Below are positions 16,901 to 24,526 of a stretch of 64,000 nucleotides of DNA, in pieces. The DNA is from JANQOH01 sp965200095 (GTDB lineage Bacteria > Pseudomonadota > Alphaproteobacteria > UBA7887). The translations under genes were made by a program, and so were the position numbers. The DNA lies in NCBI GenBank assembly GCA_965200095.1, contig OZ241350.1, positions 1,488,001 to 1,552,000 on the forward strand, in the 5' to 3' direction. A model generated the notes under the pieces. That model did not search any database and was not told the DNA's origin. It worked only from the letters and a program-made list of their open reading frames with translations. The stretch's first letter is position 1; each line of letters opens with the position of its first letter.

Positions 16901-17047
16901 CGGCGCGGGCTTCTCGAAATCGATGTCCCGGCTGTCGGCGCCGAGGCCGCCGACGAGAAGCCGGTGCAGCAGCGCGCGGACCTTCTCGTGGCCGGGACGC
17001 GACGCGAGCTCGGAAACCAGCCCGTCCCGTTCTTCCGCCGTCAACAT
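13994..17047 (-). CDS. Single-chain type IIG restriction-modification enzyme
   Basis: This 1017-residue protein combines nuclease and adenine methyltransferase. The N-terminal GRIDALLGRTVFELKSD (about 52-68) fits a PD-(D/E)xK nuclease core, with the aspartate in RID and the ELK acid-lysine pair. An AdoMet-binding DPACGSGTFL lies near residue 333 and the catalytic NPPW near 556, as in gamma-class N6-adenine methyltransferases. The C-terminal third (YQSQGQWGARDFGKYVFNLP) looks like the target-recognition region. Cutting and methylation by one chain with no partner gene is the type IIG/IIL plan. A BREX-like PglX was considered, but no BREX partners are nearby. The start at 17045-17047 lacks a strong ribosome-binding site. 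It lies between the repeat element and a MITE. Confidence 0.85.
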   Translation of the reverse strand: MLTAEERDGLVSELASRPGHEKVRALLHRLLVGGLGADSRDIDFEKPAPEVRGRIDALLGRTVFELKSDLRRERREAEDGLTRYLSERRSQTGENYVGIATDGAEFVAFFLREGRLVEVGAHRADPEAPRASLTWLQGAVALGEDLLPDPHTVEREFGRGSLAARRALDGLGDLWGRIGRTTEARLKRELWGRLLGLAYGAEVGDDALFLQHTYLAIVARAVAWAALIDEPPGDAAALLHGAAFSDLGVGGQSEPDFFDWVLAAGDGRELVMRIARQVRRFRLRDIEVDILKALYESLIDPETRHDLGEYYTPDWLAARMVAAAVDDPLTQRVMDPACGSGTFLFHAMRAVLAAAGASGLSPAAAARLAARNVAGIDIHPVAVIFARVTCLLALLPALRKERPGDIALPVWLGDALQWNLTRTGGNGEQPDFLAGDEALEIFVPAVSLSDPAPRRFPAATLRFPAAVASDTGLFDRVLDAMIDPGARQETVSGFAAWLGANTTVSDEDLKVLRRTWETMRRLRGEGRDHIWGYVARNLARPVWLASEAQRADAVIGNPPWVSFRYMSEGFQERFREECRAAQLWVGGTVSTHQDLSGYFYLRAAALYMRPTGRVALVMPYAAMSRLAYAKFREGPVARAGCVESRLRFTAAWTFGPEVSPLFPVPSCVLFAALHDGRDPAPLPARVTAFAGALPTRNADAAQADASLVREETAWPVPASDRGGSPYRRRFRQGATLVPRRLVLVEDAPVSGKIPPSPAFPRVRGRMSNLDKAPWKAVEAPRGAVEAAFLRPVLLGESIVPFRVLEPLCAVVPWDGEREELLDSEQAAARGHRRLARWLERTEELWEQNKRSAMSLKERVDYHGELSCQFPIAPIRVAYTTSGTNLAATTIRDKTAVIDSKLYWAAAESLDEANYLCGVLNSAAVQAGVARYQSQGQWGARDFGKYVFNLPIPRYDPGDALHRRLADAAATAAEVADRVPEREGEYFTRTRKRVRNALAEHGVAARLEKLAVELLNGA

Positions 17048-17286
17048 GCGCAAGCGTCCGGCGTCGGGGGGTTCGGCGTTCCGCTGCGGTCCATGGTCCT
17101 GTCCCGGGGGGCGCGGGCGCAACCGTATAGTATTCGGGGCTCCCGAACAGCCGCCCGATGTTCCGCCGCGCGAAAATTTGCGAACGCCGTGTGCGCCGGA
17201 GGCAGGTTCGGACGATTCGAATACAGGGCCGCCGCCGCGCCGCGAATCGACATAACGCGCCCCGAGGCGCACGCCAAATCCCGTGC

Positions 17287-17396
17287 GGCGCGAACCCAGC
17301 AATTCTCATTTTGGCCCATGGCGCCGCGGCGGGTCGGTTGCGGTCGTTCCCAGGGGGCAACGTCCATCGCCAAAATGAGAATCGCTGGCGCGAACC
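17287..17396. mobile_element. MITE with 19-bp inverted ends and a 10-bp target duplication
   Basis: A 90-base palindromic element (17297-17386) begins CAGCAATTCTCATTTTGGC and ends with the reverse complement of CAGCGATTCTCATTTTGGC, one mismatch in 19. It is bracketed by a perfect direct repeat, GGCGCGAACC, at 17287-17296 and 17387-17396. This is the structure expected of a non-autonomous transposon insertion with 10-bp target duplication. A diverged relative is at 36897-36979 and a half-copy is at 2296-2312. It fills most of the 444-base gap between the restriction enzyme and metY. The rest of the gap shows only a ribosome-binding site (GGAAGGAG) before metY and no SAM-II riboswitch that I can recognise. 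Confidence 0.85.
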
Positions 17397-17491
17397 GCCC
17401 CCCTTTGCCGCGCGGCGTCGCCGGCCTATGGTGCGCCGCGGCCCATGCGGCGCGCAACGCGCCGAACGCGTGAGCGGAAGGAGACGCGGCC

Positions 17492-18793
17492 ATGAACGGC
17501 GAGCGGCAACACCACCCGAACACCATCGTCCTGCACGAAGGCCATCGCGGCGACCCCGACACCGGTTCGGTGGCGGTGCCGATTCATCAGACGACATCCT
17601 ACCAGTTCCGCGATACCGCGCACGCGGCCGACCTGTTCGCGCTGCGCAAGCTCGGCAACATCTACACCCGGATCATGAACCCGACCCAGGATGTGTTCGA
17701 GCGGCGCCTGGCGGCGTTCGAAGGCGGGGCGGCGGCGCTCGCCCTCGCGTCGGGCCAGGCGGCGAGCGCGGTCTCGCTACAGAACATCGCCCATGCCGGC
17801 GACAACGTGGTCAGCGCCACCGACCTCTACGGCGGCACCTGGAACCTGTTCGCCAATACGCTGAAAGACCAGGGCCTCGAGGTGCGCTTCGTCGACCCCG
17901 CCGACCCGGAAAATTTCCGCCGCGCCATCGACGACAGAACCCGCGCCTTCTACGCCGAGACGCTGCCGAACCCGAAACTCACGGTGTTCCCCATCCGCGA
18001 GGTCGCCGATATCGGGCGCGAATTCGGCATCCCGCTGATCGTGGACAACACCGCGGCGCCCCTGCTCTGCCGCCCGTTCGAGCATGGCGCCGCGGTGGTC
18101 ATGTATTCGACGACGAAATATGTCGGCGGCCACGGCAATTCCATTGGCGGCGCGATCGTCGACGGCGGCAATTTCGACTGGGCCGCCTTCCCCGAACGCC
18201 AGCCCTGGCTCAACACGCCGGACCCGAGCTATCACGGCGCGGTGTGGACGGAAGCCGCGAAGCCGCTCGGCCCCGTCGCCTATGTCCTCAAGGCGCGGAC
18301 GACGCTGCTGCGCGACCTCGGCGCCGCGATCTCGCCGATGAACGCCTTTCTGCTCCTCCAGGGGCTGGAAACCCTGCCGCTGCGCATGGAGCGCCATTGC
18401 GAGAACGCCGCCGCGGTGGCGAGTCATCTGTCGAAGCACCCGGCCGTCGAACGCGTGATCTATCCGGGCCTCATGGAAGGCGAGGCGCGGCGGCGCGCCG
18501 ACGCCTGTCTCGCGAACGGCTACGGCGCCCTGGTCGGCATGGAGATCGAGGGCGGGATCGAAGCCGGGCGCCGCTTCATCGACTCGCTGGAACTGCTGTT
18601 CCACGTCGCCAATATCGGCGACGCGCGCAGCCTCGCGATCCATCCGGCCTCGACGACCCATTCGCAGCTCTCGCCGGAGGAACAGGCCGCCGCCGGAGTC
18701 ACCCCGGGTCAGGTGCGCCTGTCGATCGGCATCGAACACATCGACGACATCCTCGCCGACATCGACCAAGCGCTTGCCGCCGCCGCGGGCTGA
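17492..18793 (+). CDS. metY: O-acetylhomoserine sulfhydrylase-type enzyme
   Basis: This 433-residue PLP enzyme belongs to the Cys/Met-metabolism family. The PLP lysine is in YSTTKYVGGHG (K209). TTSYQFRDTAHAADLFALRK near the N-terminus, GNIYTRIMNPTQDVFE and the C-terminal TTHSQLSPEEQAAAGV-P-VRLSIGIE are characteristic of O-acetylhomoserine (thiol)-lyases. It would make homocysteine from O-acetylhomoserine and sulfide for methionine synthesis. The start at 17492 is preceded by GGAAGGAG. It converges on the 2-oxoacid dehydrogenase operon with 25 bases between. Confidence 0.93.
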   Translation: MNGERQHHPNTIVLHEGHRGDPDTGSVAVPIHQTTSYQFRDTAHAADLFALRKLGNIYTRIMNPTQDVFERRLAAFEGGAAALALASGQAASAVSLQNIAHAGDNVVSATDLYGGTWNLFANTLKDQGLEVRFVDPADPENFRRAIDDRTRAFYAETLPNPKLTVFPIREVADIGREFGIPLIVDNTAAPLLCRPFEHGAAVVMYSTTKYVGGHGNSIGGAIVDGGNFDWAAFPERQPWLNTPDPSYHGAVWTEAAKPLGPVAYVLKARTTLLRDLGAAISPMNAFLLLQGLETLPLRMERHCENAAAVASHLSKHPAVERVIYPGLMEGEARRRADACLANGYGALVGMEIEGGIEAGRRFIDSLELLFHVANIGDARSLAIHPASTTHSQLSPEEQAAAGVTPGQVRLSIGIEHIDDILADIDQALAAAAG

Positions 18794-18818
18794 CGGCGCG
18801 AACGGGAGGCGGGTTCGG

Positions 18819-20252
18819 TTACGCTCCGGGCCGGCCGCGCCGGGGCGCGGCGACATGCAGCGGCCGGCCGAGGGCAAGGTGGGCCGCCTCGCCATACATC
18901 TCGCCGAGCGTCGGGTGAGCGTGGACGCATAGCGCGAGGTCCTCCGCCGTCGCCCCCATTTCGATGGCGAGCACCCCTTCGCCGATGAGGTCCGAAGCGT
19001 GCGGCGCCGCGATGTGGACGCCGACGACCCGACCGTCCGCGGCGTCGGAAACGACGGACAGAAAGCCCTCGCGCGCCGCCAGGGTGCGCGCCCGCCCGGA
19101 AGCGGCGAGCGGGAATACCGTTTCGGTCGCGTCGATCCCGTCCGCCCGCGCCCCGGCGACGGTGAGGCCGGCGGTCGCGATTTCCGGGTCGGAGAACACG
19201 ACGGCCGGCACGGCTTGCGGCTGAAAGGCCGTCTTCCGCCCGCACAGCGCTTCCGCCGCGACGATCGCTTCGGCCGTCGCCTTGTGGGCGAGCGCCGGCC
19301 CGGCGGTCACGTCGCCGATGGCCGCGACATGGGCGGCGAGCCGGCGGTCGGCGGCGACCGGCAGCAGCCCGTCGCTCCCGGCGGCGAGACCCGCGGCGGC
19401 GAGTTCGAGGCCGTCGGTGTTGGGGCGGCGCCCGACCGCGACGACAACCTTGTCGGCGGCGACGCTTCGCGCGTCCTTCCCGCCCGCGAGTCCGATTTCG
19501 AGCCGCCCCGCCGCATAGCCGCGCGCCCGCGCGCCGACATGCACGGCGACGCCGAGGGCGGCGAGGGTCTTCGCTGCCGGCGCCGCAAGCCGCGCGTCCA
19601 TCGCCGGCAGGATGCGCTCCTCCGCTTCGACGATGGTCGTCGGCACGCCGAGTTTCGCGTATGCGACGCCGATCTCCAGCCCGATATAGCCGCCGCCGAC
19701 GATCGCCAGACTGTCGGGCAGGCGGTCGAGCGCCAGCGCGCCGGTCGAATCGAGGATGCGGTCGCCGTCGAACGGAAGTTCGCGGAGTTCGACGGGTCGC
19801 GACCCCGCGGCGACGATGGCGTCGGCGAATTCGACGAACCGCGCGCCGCCGTCGTCCGGCGCGATCACTCCCTTGCCGGGGGCGGTGAAACGGAAGGTCC
19901 CGCGCGCGATCTCCACCCCGGCGGCGCGCAACAGGCCGCGCACGCCGTTCGTCAGCCCCCGGACAACCTCCGCCTTCCAGCTCTGGAAACGCGCCATGTC
20001 GGCGGGCGGCGCGCCGGAAGCGACAGTCGCGAGGCCGAAACGTCCGCCGTTGCGCGCCCGGTGCGCGAGATCGGCGACCTCGATCAGCGCCTTGCTCGGA
20101 ATGCACCCGACCCGCAGGCAGACCCCGCCGGCGCCGTCCGCCCCGTCGCGGTCGACGAGAAGGGGCTTGCGCCCCAGACGCGCGGCATGCAGGGCCGCCG
20201 CGTAGCCCCCCGGCCCGGCCCCGACGACGATGAGATCGACGGGTTCCGGCAC
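18819..20252 (-). CDS. lpdA: Dihydrolipoyl dehydrogenase (E3)
   Basis: This 477-residue flavoprotein reoxidises the dihydrolipoyl group of E2. An FAD-binding VVGAGPGGYAAALHAARLG lies at 9-27. The redox disulfide is CLRVGC (C45, C50; the usual N is R here) followed by IPSKALIE. A second nucleotide fold is VGGGYIGLEIG, and the C-terminal dimer motif is HAHPTLGEMYGE with the catalytic His-Glu pair. I chose the GTG at 20250-20252 because AGGCGAG precedes it; a GTG five codons earlier is also in frame but has no ribosome-binding site. It is the last gene of the E1a-E1b-E2-E3 operon, 25 bases after E2. Confidence 0.93.
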   Translation of the reverse strand: MPEPVDLIVVGAGPGGYAAALHAARLGRKPLLVDRDGADGAGGVCLRVGCIPSKALIEVADLAHRARNGGRFGLATVASGAPPADMARFQSWKAEVVRGLTNGVRGLLRAAGVEIARGTFRFTAPGKGVIAPDDGGARFVEFADAIVAAGSRPVELRELPFDGDRILDSTGALALDRLPDSLAIVGGGYIGLEIGVAYAKLGVPTTIVEAEERILPAMDARLAAPAAKTLAALGVAVHVGARARGYAAGRLEIGLAGGKDARSVAADKVVVAVGRRPNTDGLELAAAGLAAGSDGLLPVAADRRLAAHVAAIGDVTAGPALAHKATAEAIVAAEALCGRKTAFQPQAVPAVVFSDPEIATAGLTVAGARADGIDATETVFPLAASGRARTLAAREGFLSVVSDAADGRVVGVHIAAPHASDLIGEGVLAIEMGATAEDLALCVHAHPTLGEMYGEAAHLALGRPLHVAAPRRGRPGA

Positions 20253-20277
20253 CTCGCCTACGACCACCGGACGGCCA

Positions 20278-21519
20278 TCAGAGACGTCCGAGCAGTCGCG
20301 CGGGTTCGCCGAGATAGGCGCCGACGGTCGCGGCGAACGCCCCCAGATGTTCGCCGTCGTTGAGGCGATGGTCGGTGGAGACCGCGAGCGGCAGGCTCGG
20401 CCGCACCGCCGGCGCGCCGTCCACCGGGACCACGGTCTCGCGGATCGCGCCGACGCCGAGGATCGCGACTTCGGGCGGACGGATGATCGGCGTGCCGAAA
20501 TGCCCGCCATAACTGCCGTAGTTCGAGACGGTGAACGTCCCCCCGCGCAGCTGCTCCAGCTTGACCGCGCGCGTGCGCGCCGCCTCGGCGAGCGCCGCGA
20601 TCTCGCGCGCCAGCGCCAGCATGGATTTCGTATCGACATCGTGGATCACGGGCACAATGAGGCCGTCGGGCGTCGCCGTCGCGAAGCCGATATTGATCCG
20701 CCCGCGATAAACGATGCGTTCGGCCTCCATGTCCAGGGACGCATTGAAGCGCGGATGGCGCCGCAGCGCCGCGGCGCAGGCCTTCATGACGAGCGGCAGA
20801 TAGCTGGGCTTGACCCCGTCCGGCTCGAATTCGGCGATGAGCGCGCGCCGGGCGGCGACCAGCCGGGCGGCGTCGATCTCATGGAAGGTCAGGATGTGCG
20901 GAATGTCGCGCCACGCCGCCTGCATGGTCCGCGCCACCTGCCGCCGCAGGCCCCGCAGGGGTTCGATACGGTCTTGCGCCGGCGCGGCGCCGGTTCCGGC
21001 AACCGGCGGCGCCGGCGGCGCGTCGTCCGCGACCGGGGGAGACGCCGCAGGCGACTTCCCGGCCGCGCGTTCGACATCGTCCCGGGTGATCCGGCCGCGC
21101 TCGCCCGTCCCGGCCAGGGACGCGATATCGACCCCGAGTTCGACCGCCAGTTTGCGGGTGGCGGGGCTCGCGAGCGCCCGGCGGCGCTTGCCGGGAGCGT
21201 CCTTGCGCGGCGCGGACGCGACGGATGCTTGCGGAGACGCTTGCGGGGGAGAACCCCCGCCGCGCCCTTCCGCGGGCGCGGCGGTTTCGATCACCGCCAG
21301 CATGGCGCCGACCGAAAGCGTCGCGCCGACCGCGCCGCCCAGGCTCCTGACCGTGCCTGCGACCGGCGACGGAATCTCCACCACCGCCTTGTCGGTCTGG
21401 ACATCGACGATGATCTGGTCGGCTGCGACGGCGTCGCCCTCGCCGACATGCCAGTGGACGATCTCTCCCTCGCTCAACCCCTCGCCGACATCGGGGAGGT
21501 CGAAGCGGTAGTCGCTCAT
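20278..21519 (-). CDS. 2-oxoacid dehydrogenase E2, dihydrolipoyl acyltransferase
   Basis: This 413-residue core subunit has one N-terminal lipoyl domain with the lipoylated lysine in DVQTDKAVVEIPSP (K44). A Pro/Ala linker and the peripheral-subunit binding domain follow (ASPATRKLAVELGVDIASL-TG-RGRITRDDV). The C-terminal catalytic domain carries STDHRLNDG with the active-site histidine and TFTVSNYGSYGG. It overlaps the E1-beta gene by four bases (ATGA at 21516-21519). A single lipoyl domain and two-chain E1 are typical of branched-chain complexes and of Gram-positive-type PDH. Confidence 0.92.
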   Translation of the reverse strand: MSDYRFDLPDVGEGLSEGEIVHWHVGEGDAVAADQIIVDVQTDKAVVEIPSPVAGTVRSLGGAVGATLSVGAMLAVIETAAPAEGRGGGSPPQASPQASVASAPRKDAPGKRRRALASPATRKLAVELGVDIASLAGTGERGRITRDDVERAAGKSPAASPPVADDAPPAPPVAGTGAAPAQDRIEPLRGLRRQVARTMQAAWRDIPHILTFHEIDAARLVAARRALIAEFEPDGVKPSYLPLVMKACAAALRRHPRFNASLDMEAERIVYRGRINIGFATATPDGLIVPVIHDVDTKSMLALAREIAALAEAARTRAVKLEQLRGGTFTVSNYGSYGGHFGTPIIRPPEVAILGVGAIRETVVPVDGAPAVRPSLPLAVSTDHRLNDGEHLGAFAATVGAYLGEPARLLGRL

Positions 21520-22496
21520 CGGTCCGCCATCGCCGCGTCGATCGCCGCCGCCACGCGCGCCGCGTCGGGGACGAACCAGTCTTCGACGCCGGGCATGGGA
21601 TAGGGCGCGTCGGGCGCGGCGACGCGGCGCACCGGCGCTTCCAGCGAATAGAACGCCTGTTCCTGGAGCAGGGAGACGACCTCGGCGCCGAACCCCGCCG
21701 TCGCCTGCGACTCGTGCACGACGACGCAGCGCCCGGTGCGCTCGACCGCCTCCGCCAGCCCCGCCTCGTCCAGCGGAACCAGCGTGCGGAGATCGACGAC
21801 ATGGGCCTCGACGCCCTTCGCCGCGGCGAGTTCGGCCGCCTTCTCGGCGACGGGGACCGCCTGGCTCCAGGCGACTACCGTGATGTCCGCGCCCTCGCGC
21901 ACGGTTTTCAGTTTGCCGAACGGGACCGTGTAGGCGTCGTCCGGAACCTCGCCGGTGAGCAGGCGGTAGCCGCGCAGCGGTTCGAGAAAGAGCACCGGGT
22001 CGGGGTCGCGGATCGCCTCGGCGAGGAGGCCCTTGGCGTCGTAAGGGTCCGCCGGCATGACCACCTTGAGGCCCGACGACTGCGCGAAGGTGTGTTCCAT
22101 GGAGTCGGAGTGGAATTCGGGCGTGCGCACGCCGCCGCCGAAAGGCGAGCGTATGACCAGCGGCGCCGTGTGCGAACCCCGGGTGCGGAAGCGGATACGG
22201 CTGATCTGCTGGTCGATCTGATGGAAACATTGCTGGGCGAAGCCCAGGAACTGGATTTCCACCACCGGGCGCCAGCCGGCGACCGCAAGCCCCAGCGCCG
22301 ACCCGGCGATGACGCTTTCCGCCAGCGGCGTATCGATGACCCGCTGCGAACCGAAGAACTGCTGCAACCCGTCGGTGGCGCGGAAGACGCCGCCGAGATG
22401 GCCGATGTCCTCGCCCATGAGCAGCACCGTTTCGTCGCGCTCCATCTCCTGGCGCAGACCGGCGCGGATCGCCTCGACCATGTTCATTCGCGGCAT
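21516..22496 (-). CDS. 2-oxoacid dehydrogenase E1, beta subunit
   Basis: This 326-residue subunit carries the pyrimidine-binding part of the thiamin diphosphate site. MGEDIGHLGGVFRATDGL at about 27-44, FGSQRVIDTPLAESVIAG, RGSHTAPLVIRSPFGGGVRTPEFHSDSMEH and the C-terminal VVHESQATAGFGAEV are family motifs. The HSDSMEH stretch is nearest to branched-chain and pyruvate E1-beta. The ATG at 22494-22496 has AAAGGGCG upstream. It lies 15 bases after E1-alpha. Substrate is most likely branched-chain 2-oxoacids or pyruvate. Confidence 0.92.
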   Translation of the reverse strand: MPRMNMVEAIRAGLRQEMERDETVLLMGEDIGHLGGVFRATDGLQQFFGSQRVIDTPLAESVIAGSALGLAVAGWRPVVEIQFLGFAQQCFHQIDQQISRIRFRTRGSHTAPLVIRSPFGGGVRTPEFHSDSMEHTFAQSSGLKVVMPADPYDAKGLLAEAIRDPDPVLFLEPLRGYRLLTGEVPDDAYTVPFGKLKTVREGADITVVAWSQAVPVAEKAAELAAAKGVEAHVVDLRTLVPLDEAGLAEAVERTGRCVVVHESQATAGFGAEVVSLLQEQAFYSLEAPVRRVAAPDAPYPMPGVEDWFVPDAARVAAAIDAAMADR

Positions 22497-22511
22497 CGTT
22501 GCGCCCTTTCG

Positions 22512-23597
22512 TCAGGCCTCGCCGAGATGGGCGGCGCGCTGGCGCGCCAGCGTCTGCGTCGGTTCGGCGAACACATGTTCGTAGATCGCCGCCGGGTCGG
22601 GCGGGGGATGCGCGTCGGCCCTGGCGAACACGCGCTCCACCTCCTCGCCGATCTCCGCCTCCCAGGCCTCGCGCGCGCCGCCCCGGGGATGGCCCGCCGC
22701 GGCGAGATATTTCCACACCCGGTCGATGGGGTCCCTCGCCCGCCAGCGCTCGAGCTCCGCAGGGTCGACATAGCGCGAGGGGTCGTCGGCGGTGGTGTGC
22801 ATGCCCATGCGGTAGGTGTGGGCCTCGATGAGCGTCGCCCCGCGCCCGGCGCGGCACCGCGCCACCGCGTCCGCCGCGACCTTGTGCACGGCGAACAGGT
22901 CGTTGCCGTCCACGCTCACGCCGGGAAAGCCGTAGGCGGGCGCCCGCGAGGCGAAATCCGCGCCGGCGGTCTGGATGCTGCGCGGCGTCGAGATCGCCCA
23001 CTGGTTGTTCTGCAACACGAACAGCACCGGCGCATCCACCAGCCCCGCGAGGTTGCACGACTCGTGGAAGTCCCCCTCCGACGAGGCGCCGTCGCCGAAG
23101 AAAACCGCCACCGCCCCGTCGCCGCCCTTCATCTTGAGGCCCCACGCCAGCCCGACCGCATGCGGCAATTGCGCCGCCAGCGAAACCTGCGTCGCAAACA
23201 TCCTCACGCCGTCGGGGACGACGCCCCCGTCGGGGTGGCCGCGGCGGTAGAGGGCGACGGTTTCGAGCGGCAGGCCCTGACGGATCTGCACCGGGAGTTC
23301 GCGATATTGCGGAACCGCCCAGTCGCGCGACGGGTCGAGAGCCATGGCGACGCCGACGAGCGTCGCCTCCTGGCCGAAGACCGGCGCGAAAGTGCCGAGT
23401 CGCCCCTGGCGCTGAAGGCTCAGACATTTGCGGTCGAACGCCCGCCCCAGCATCATCAGGCGCAGCGCCTCGACAATGCCGTCCCCGTCGAGGTCCGGCG
23501 CGGCCCCCCCGGCCAGCCGGCCTTCCGCATCGAGCATCGAGAAGGGCTCGGCCGCCCGCCTGTCCGCCGGATATTGGGGCGTGAACGCCTGCGCCAT
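22512..23597 (-). CDS. 2-oxoacid dehydrogenase E1, alpha subunit
   Basis: This 361-residue subunit decarboxylates the 2-oxoacid on thiamin diphosphate. The cofactor motif is GDGASSEGDFHESCNLAG ending in QNNQWAIS. LQRQGRLGTFAPVFGQEA and the phosphorylation-loop region YRMGMHTTADDPSRY are conserved. The loop before the cofactor, RRGHPDGGVVPDGVRMF, is closer to Gram-positive-type PDH and branched-chain E1 than to the AceE type. It is the first gene of the E1a-E1b-E2-E3 operon. The ATG at 23595-23597 fits family length; the frame upstream overlaps the GST gene antisense context and is not used. Confidence 0.92.
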   Translation of the reverse strand: MAQAFTPQYPADRRAAEPFSMLDAEGRLAGGAAPDLDGDGIVEALRLMMLGRAFDRKCLSLQRQGRLGTFAPVFGQEATLVGVAMALDPSRDWAVPQYRELPVQIRQGLPLETVALYRRGHPDGGVVPDGVRMFATQVSLAAQLPHAVGLAWGLKMKGGDGAVAVFFGDGASSEGDFHESCNLAGLVDAPVLFVLQNNQWAISTPRSIQTAGADFASRAPAYGFPGVSVDGNDLFAVHKVAADAVARCRAGRGATLIEAHTYRMGMHTTADDPSRYVDPAELERWRARDPIDRVWKYLAAAGHPRGGAREAWEAEIGEEVERVFARADAHPPPDPAAIYEHVFAEPTQTLARQRAAHLGEA

Positions 23598-23620
23598 CGC
23601 CTGTCTCCCGGTCGCCGCGG

Positions 23621-24253
23621 TCAGGGAAGGGGGATTTCGAAGCCGCCCTTCGGCACGTCGTAGCCCCGCCGCACGCCCTCGCGCCCGGCGATGGCGAGAT
23701 ACCACCGCTTGACGTTCGGATAAGCGCCGAGGTCCGTCTCCTGCCACTCGAAGCGCGAAATCCACGGCCAGGTCGCCAGATCGGCGATGGAGATATCGCC
23801 CGCCAGATATTCGCGCCGGCCCAGCTGGCGGTCGAGCACGTTGTAGATGCGCGCGCACTCCTTCGCGTAGCGCTGCTCGGCGTAGGCCGACTTGCCCTTG
23901 TTGAAGCGCAGGAAGTGATGGACCTGGCCGAGCATCGGCCCCACCGAACCCATCTGCATCATCAGCCATTGCAACACGTCGTGGCGACGGGCGGGTTCGG
24001 CGGGCCATAAGGGACTCGCGGTCTTCTCGCCGAGATAGATCATGATCGCCGCCGATTCCATGAGCCGCGTCCCGGTGTCGCGGTCGACGATGGCGGGGAT
24101 CTTGTTGTTCGGACCGATTTCGAGGAATTCGGGGTCGAACTGTTCGTCCTTCGTAATGTCGACCGGATGGGTCTCGTAAGGCAGTCCCGCCTCTTCGAGC
24201 ATGATCGAGACCTTGCGCCCGTTGGGCGTGCCCCACGTATAGAGATCGATCAT
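23621..24253 (-). CDS. Glutathione S-transferase, YfcG-like
   Basis: This 210-residue protein starts MIDLYTWGTPNGRKVSIMLEE, the YfcG/Nu-class N-terminus with the TPNGRK glutathione site. PNNKIPAIVD and MESAAIMIYLGEK complete the thioredoxin-like domain, and a helical C-terminal domain follows with ISIADLATWPWI. YfcG-type members have disulfide-bond reductase activity with glutathione. It lies 23 bases upstream of the 2-oxoacid dehydrogenase operon on the same strand and may share its promoter. Confidence 0.9.
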   Translation of the reverse strand: MIDLYTWGTPNGRKVSIMLEEAGLPYETHPVDITKDEQFDPEFLEIGPNNKIPAIVDRDTGTRLMESAAIMIYLGEKTASPLWPAEPARRHDVLQWLMMQMGSVGPMLGQVHHFLRFNKGKSAYAEQRYAKECARIYNVLDRQLGRREYLAGDISIADLATWPWISRFEWQETDLGAYPNVKRWYLAIAGREGVRRGYDVPKGGFEIPLP

Positions 24254-24456
24254 CGCCGCCTCTCCCGCCTCGCGTTCGCGCGCCGGACCATAGCCGATCC
24301 CCGCCGCCGGTCAAACGGTGTCCTCGTTCGCGACATATGAGGCGCGGCGGTCTCGCCGGCTGTCGGGGACCGAAACCGGTCGCGCGGCGGAACGCCCGCG
24401 CTCCCGGGAAGGGCTTCGACGATGAGAAAACCGCTGCGGACAAGAGAAAACATTTG

Positions 24457-24471
24457 CCCCCCCCCCCCCCC
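24457..24471 (+). repeat. Homopolymer of 15 C upstream of the autotransporter
   Basis: Fifteen consecutive C lie 55 bases ahead of the GTG at 24527 and 35 bases after an in-frame ATG at 24422. It is the longest mononucleotide run I see in the window; the next are about seven bases. Runs of this length mutate by slipped-strand mispairing. From the ATG at 24422, which has its own GGAAGGG, the frame passes through the tract and joins the autotransporter frame only when the tract is 15 (or 15 plus or minus 3n). Confidence 0.9.
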
Positions 24472-24526
24472 GCGTGCCAGGAAGGCTTGTCTTCCCGAAT
24501 TGCAACCGGCCGAACGGAGAAATGCC

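Noticed and set aside
14048..17473. 1141-codon plus-strand frame across the restriction gene
   Set aside because: It is a GC-rich shadow; the minus strand has nuclease and methyltransferase motifs.
12562..17491. Genomic island integrated at tRNA-Ser
   Set aside because: No integrase is visible and no second copy of the tRNA 3' end was found downstream, so integration by site-specific recombination is not supported.
17397..17491. SAM riboswitch upstream of metY
   Set aside because: The gap shows only GC-rich inverted stretches and a ribosome-binding site; I could not find a SAM-II-like pseudoknot.
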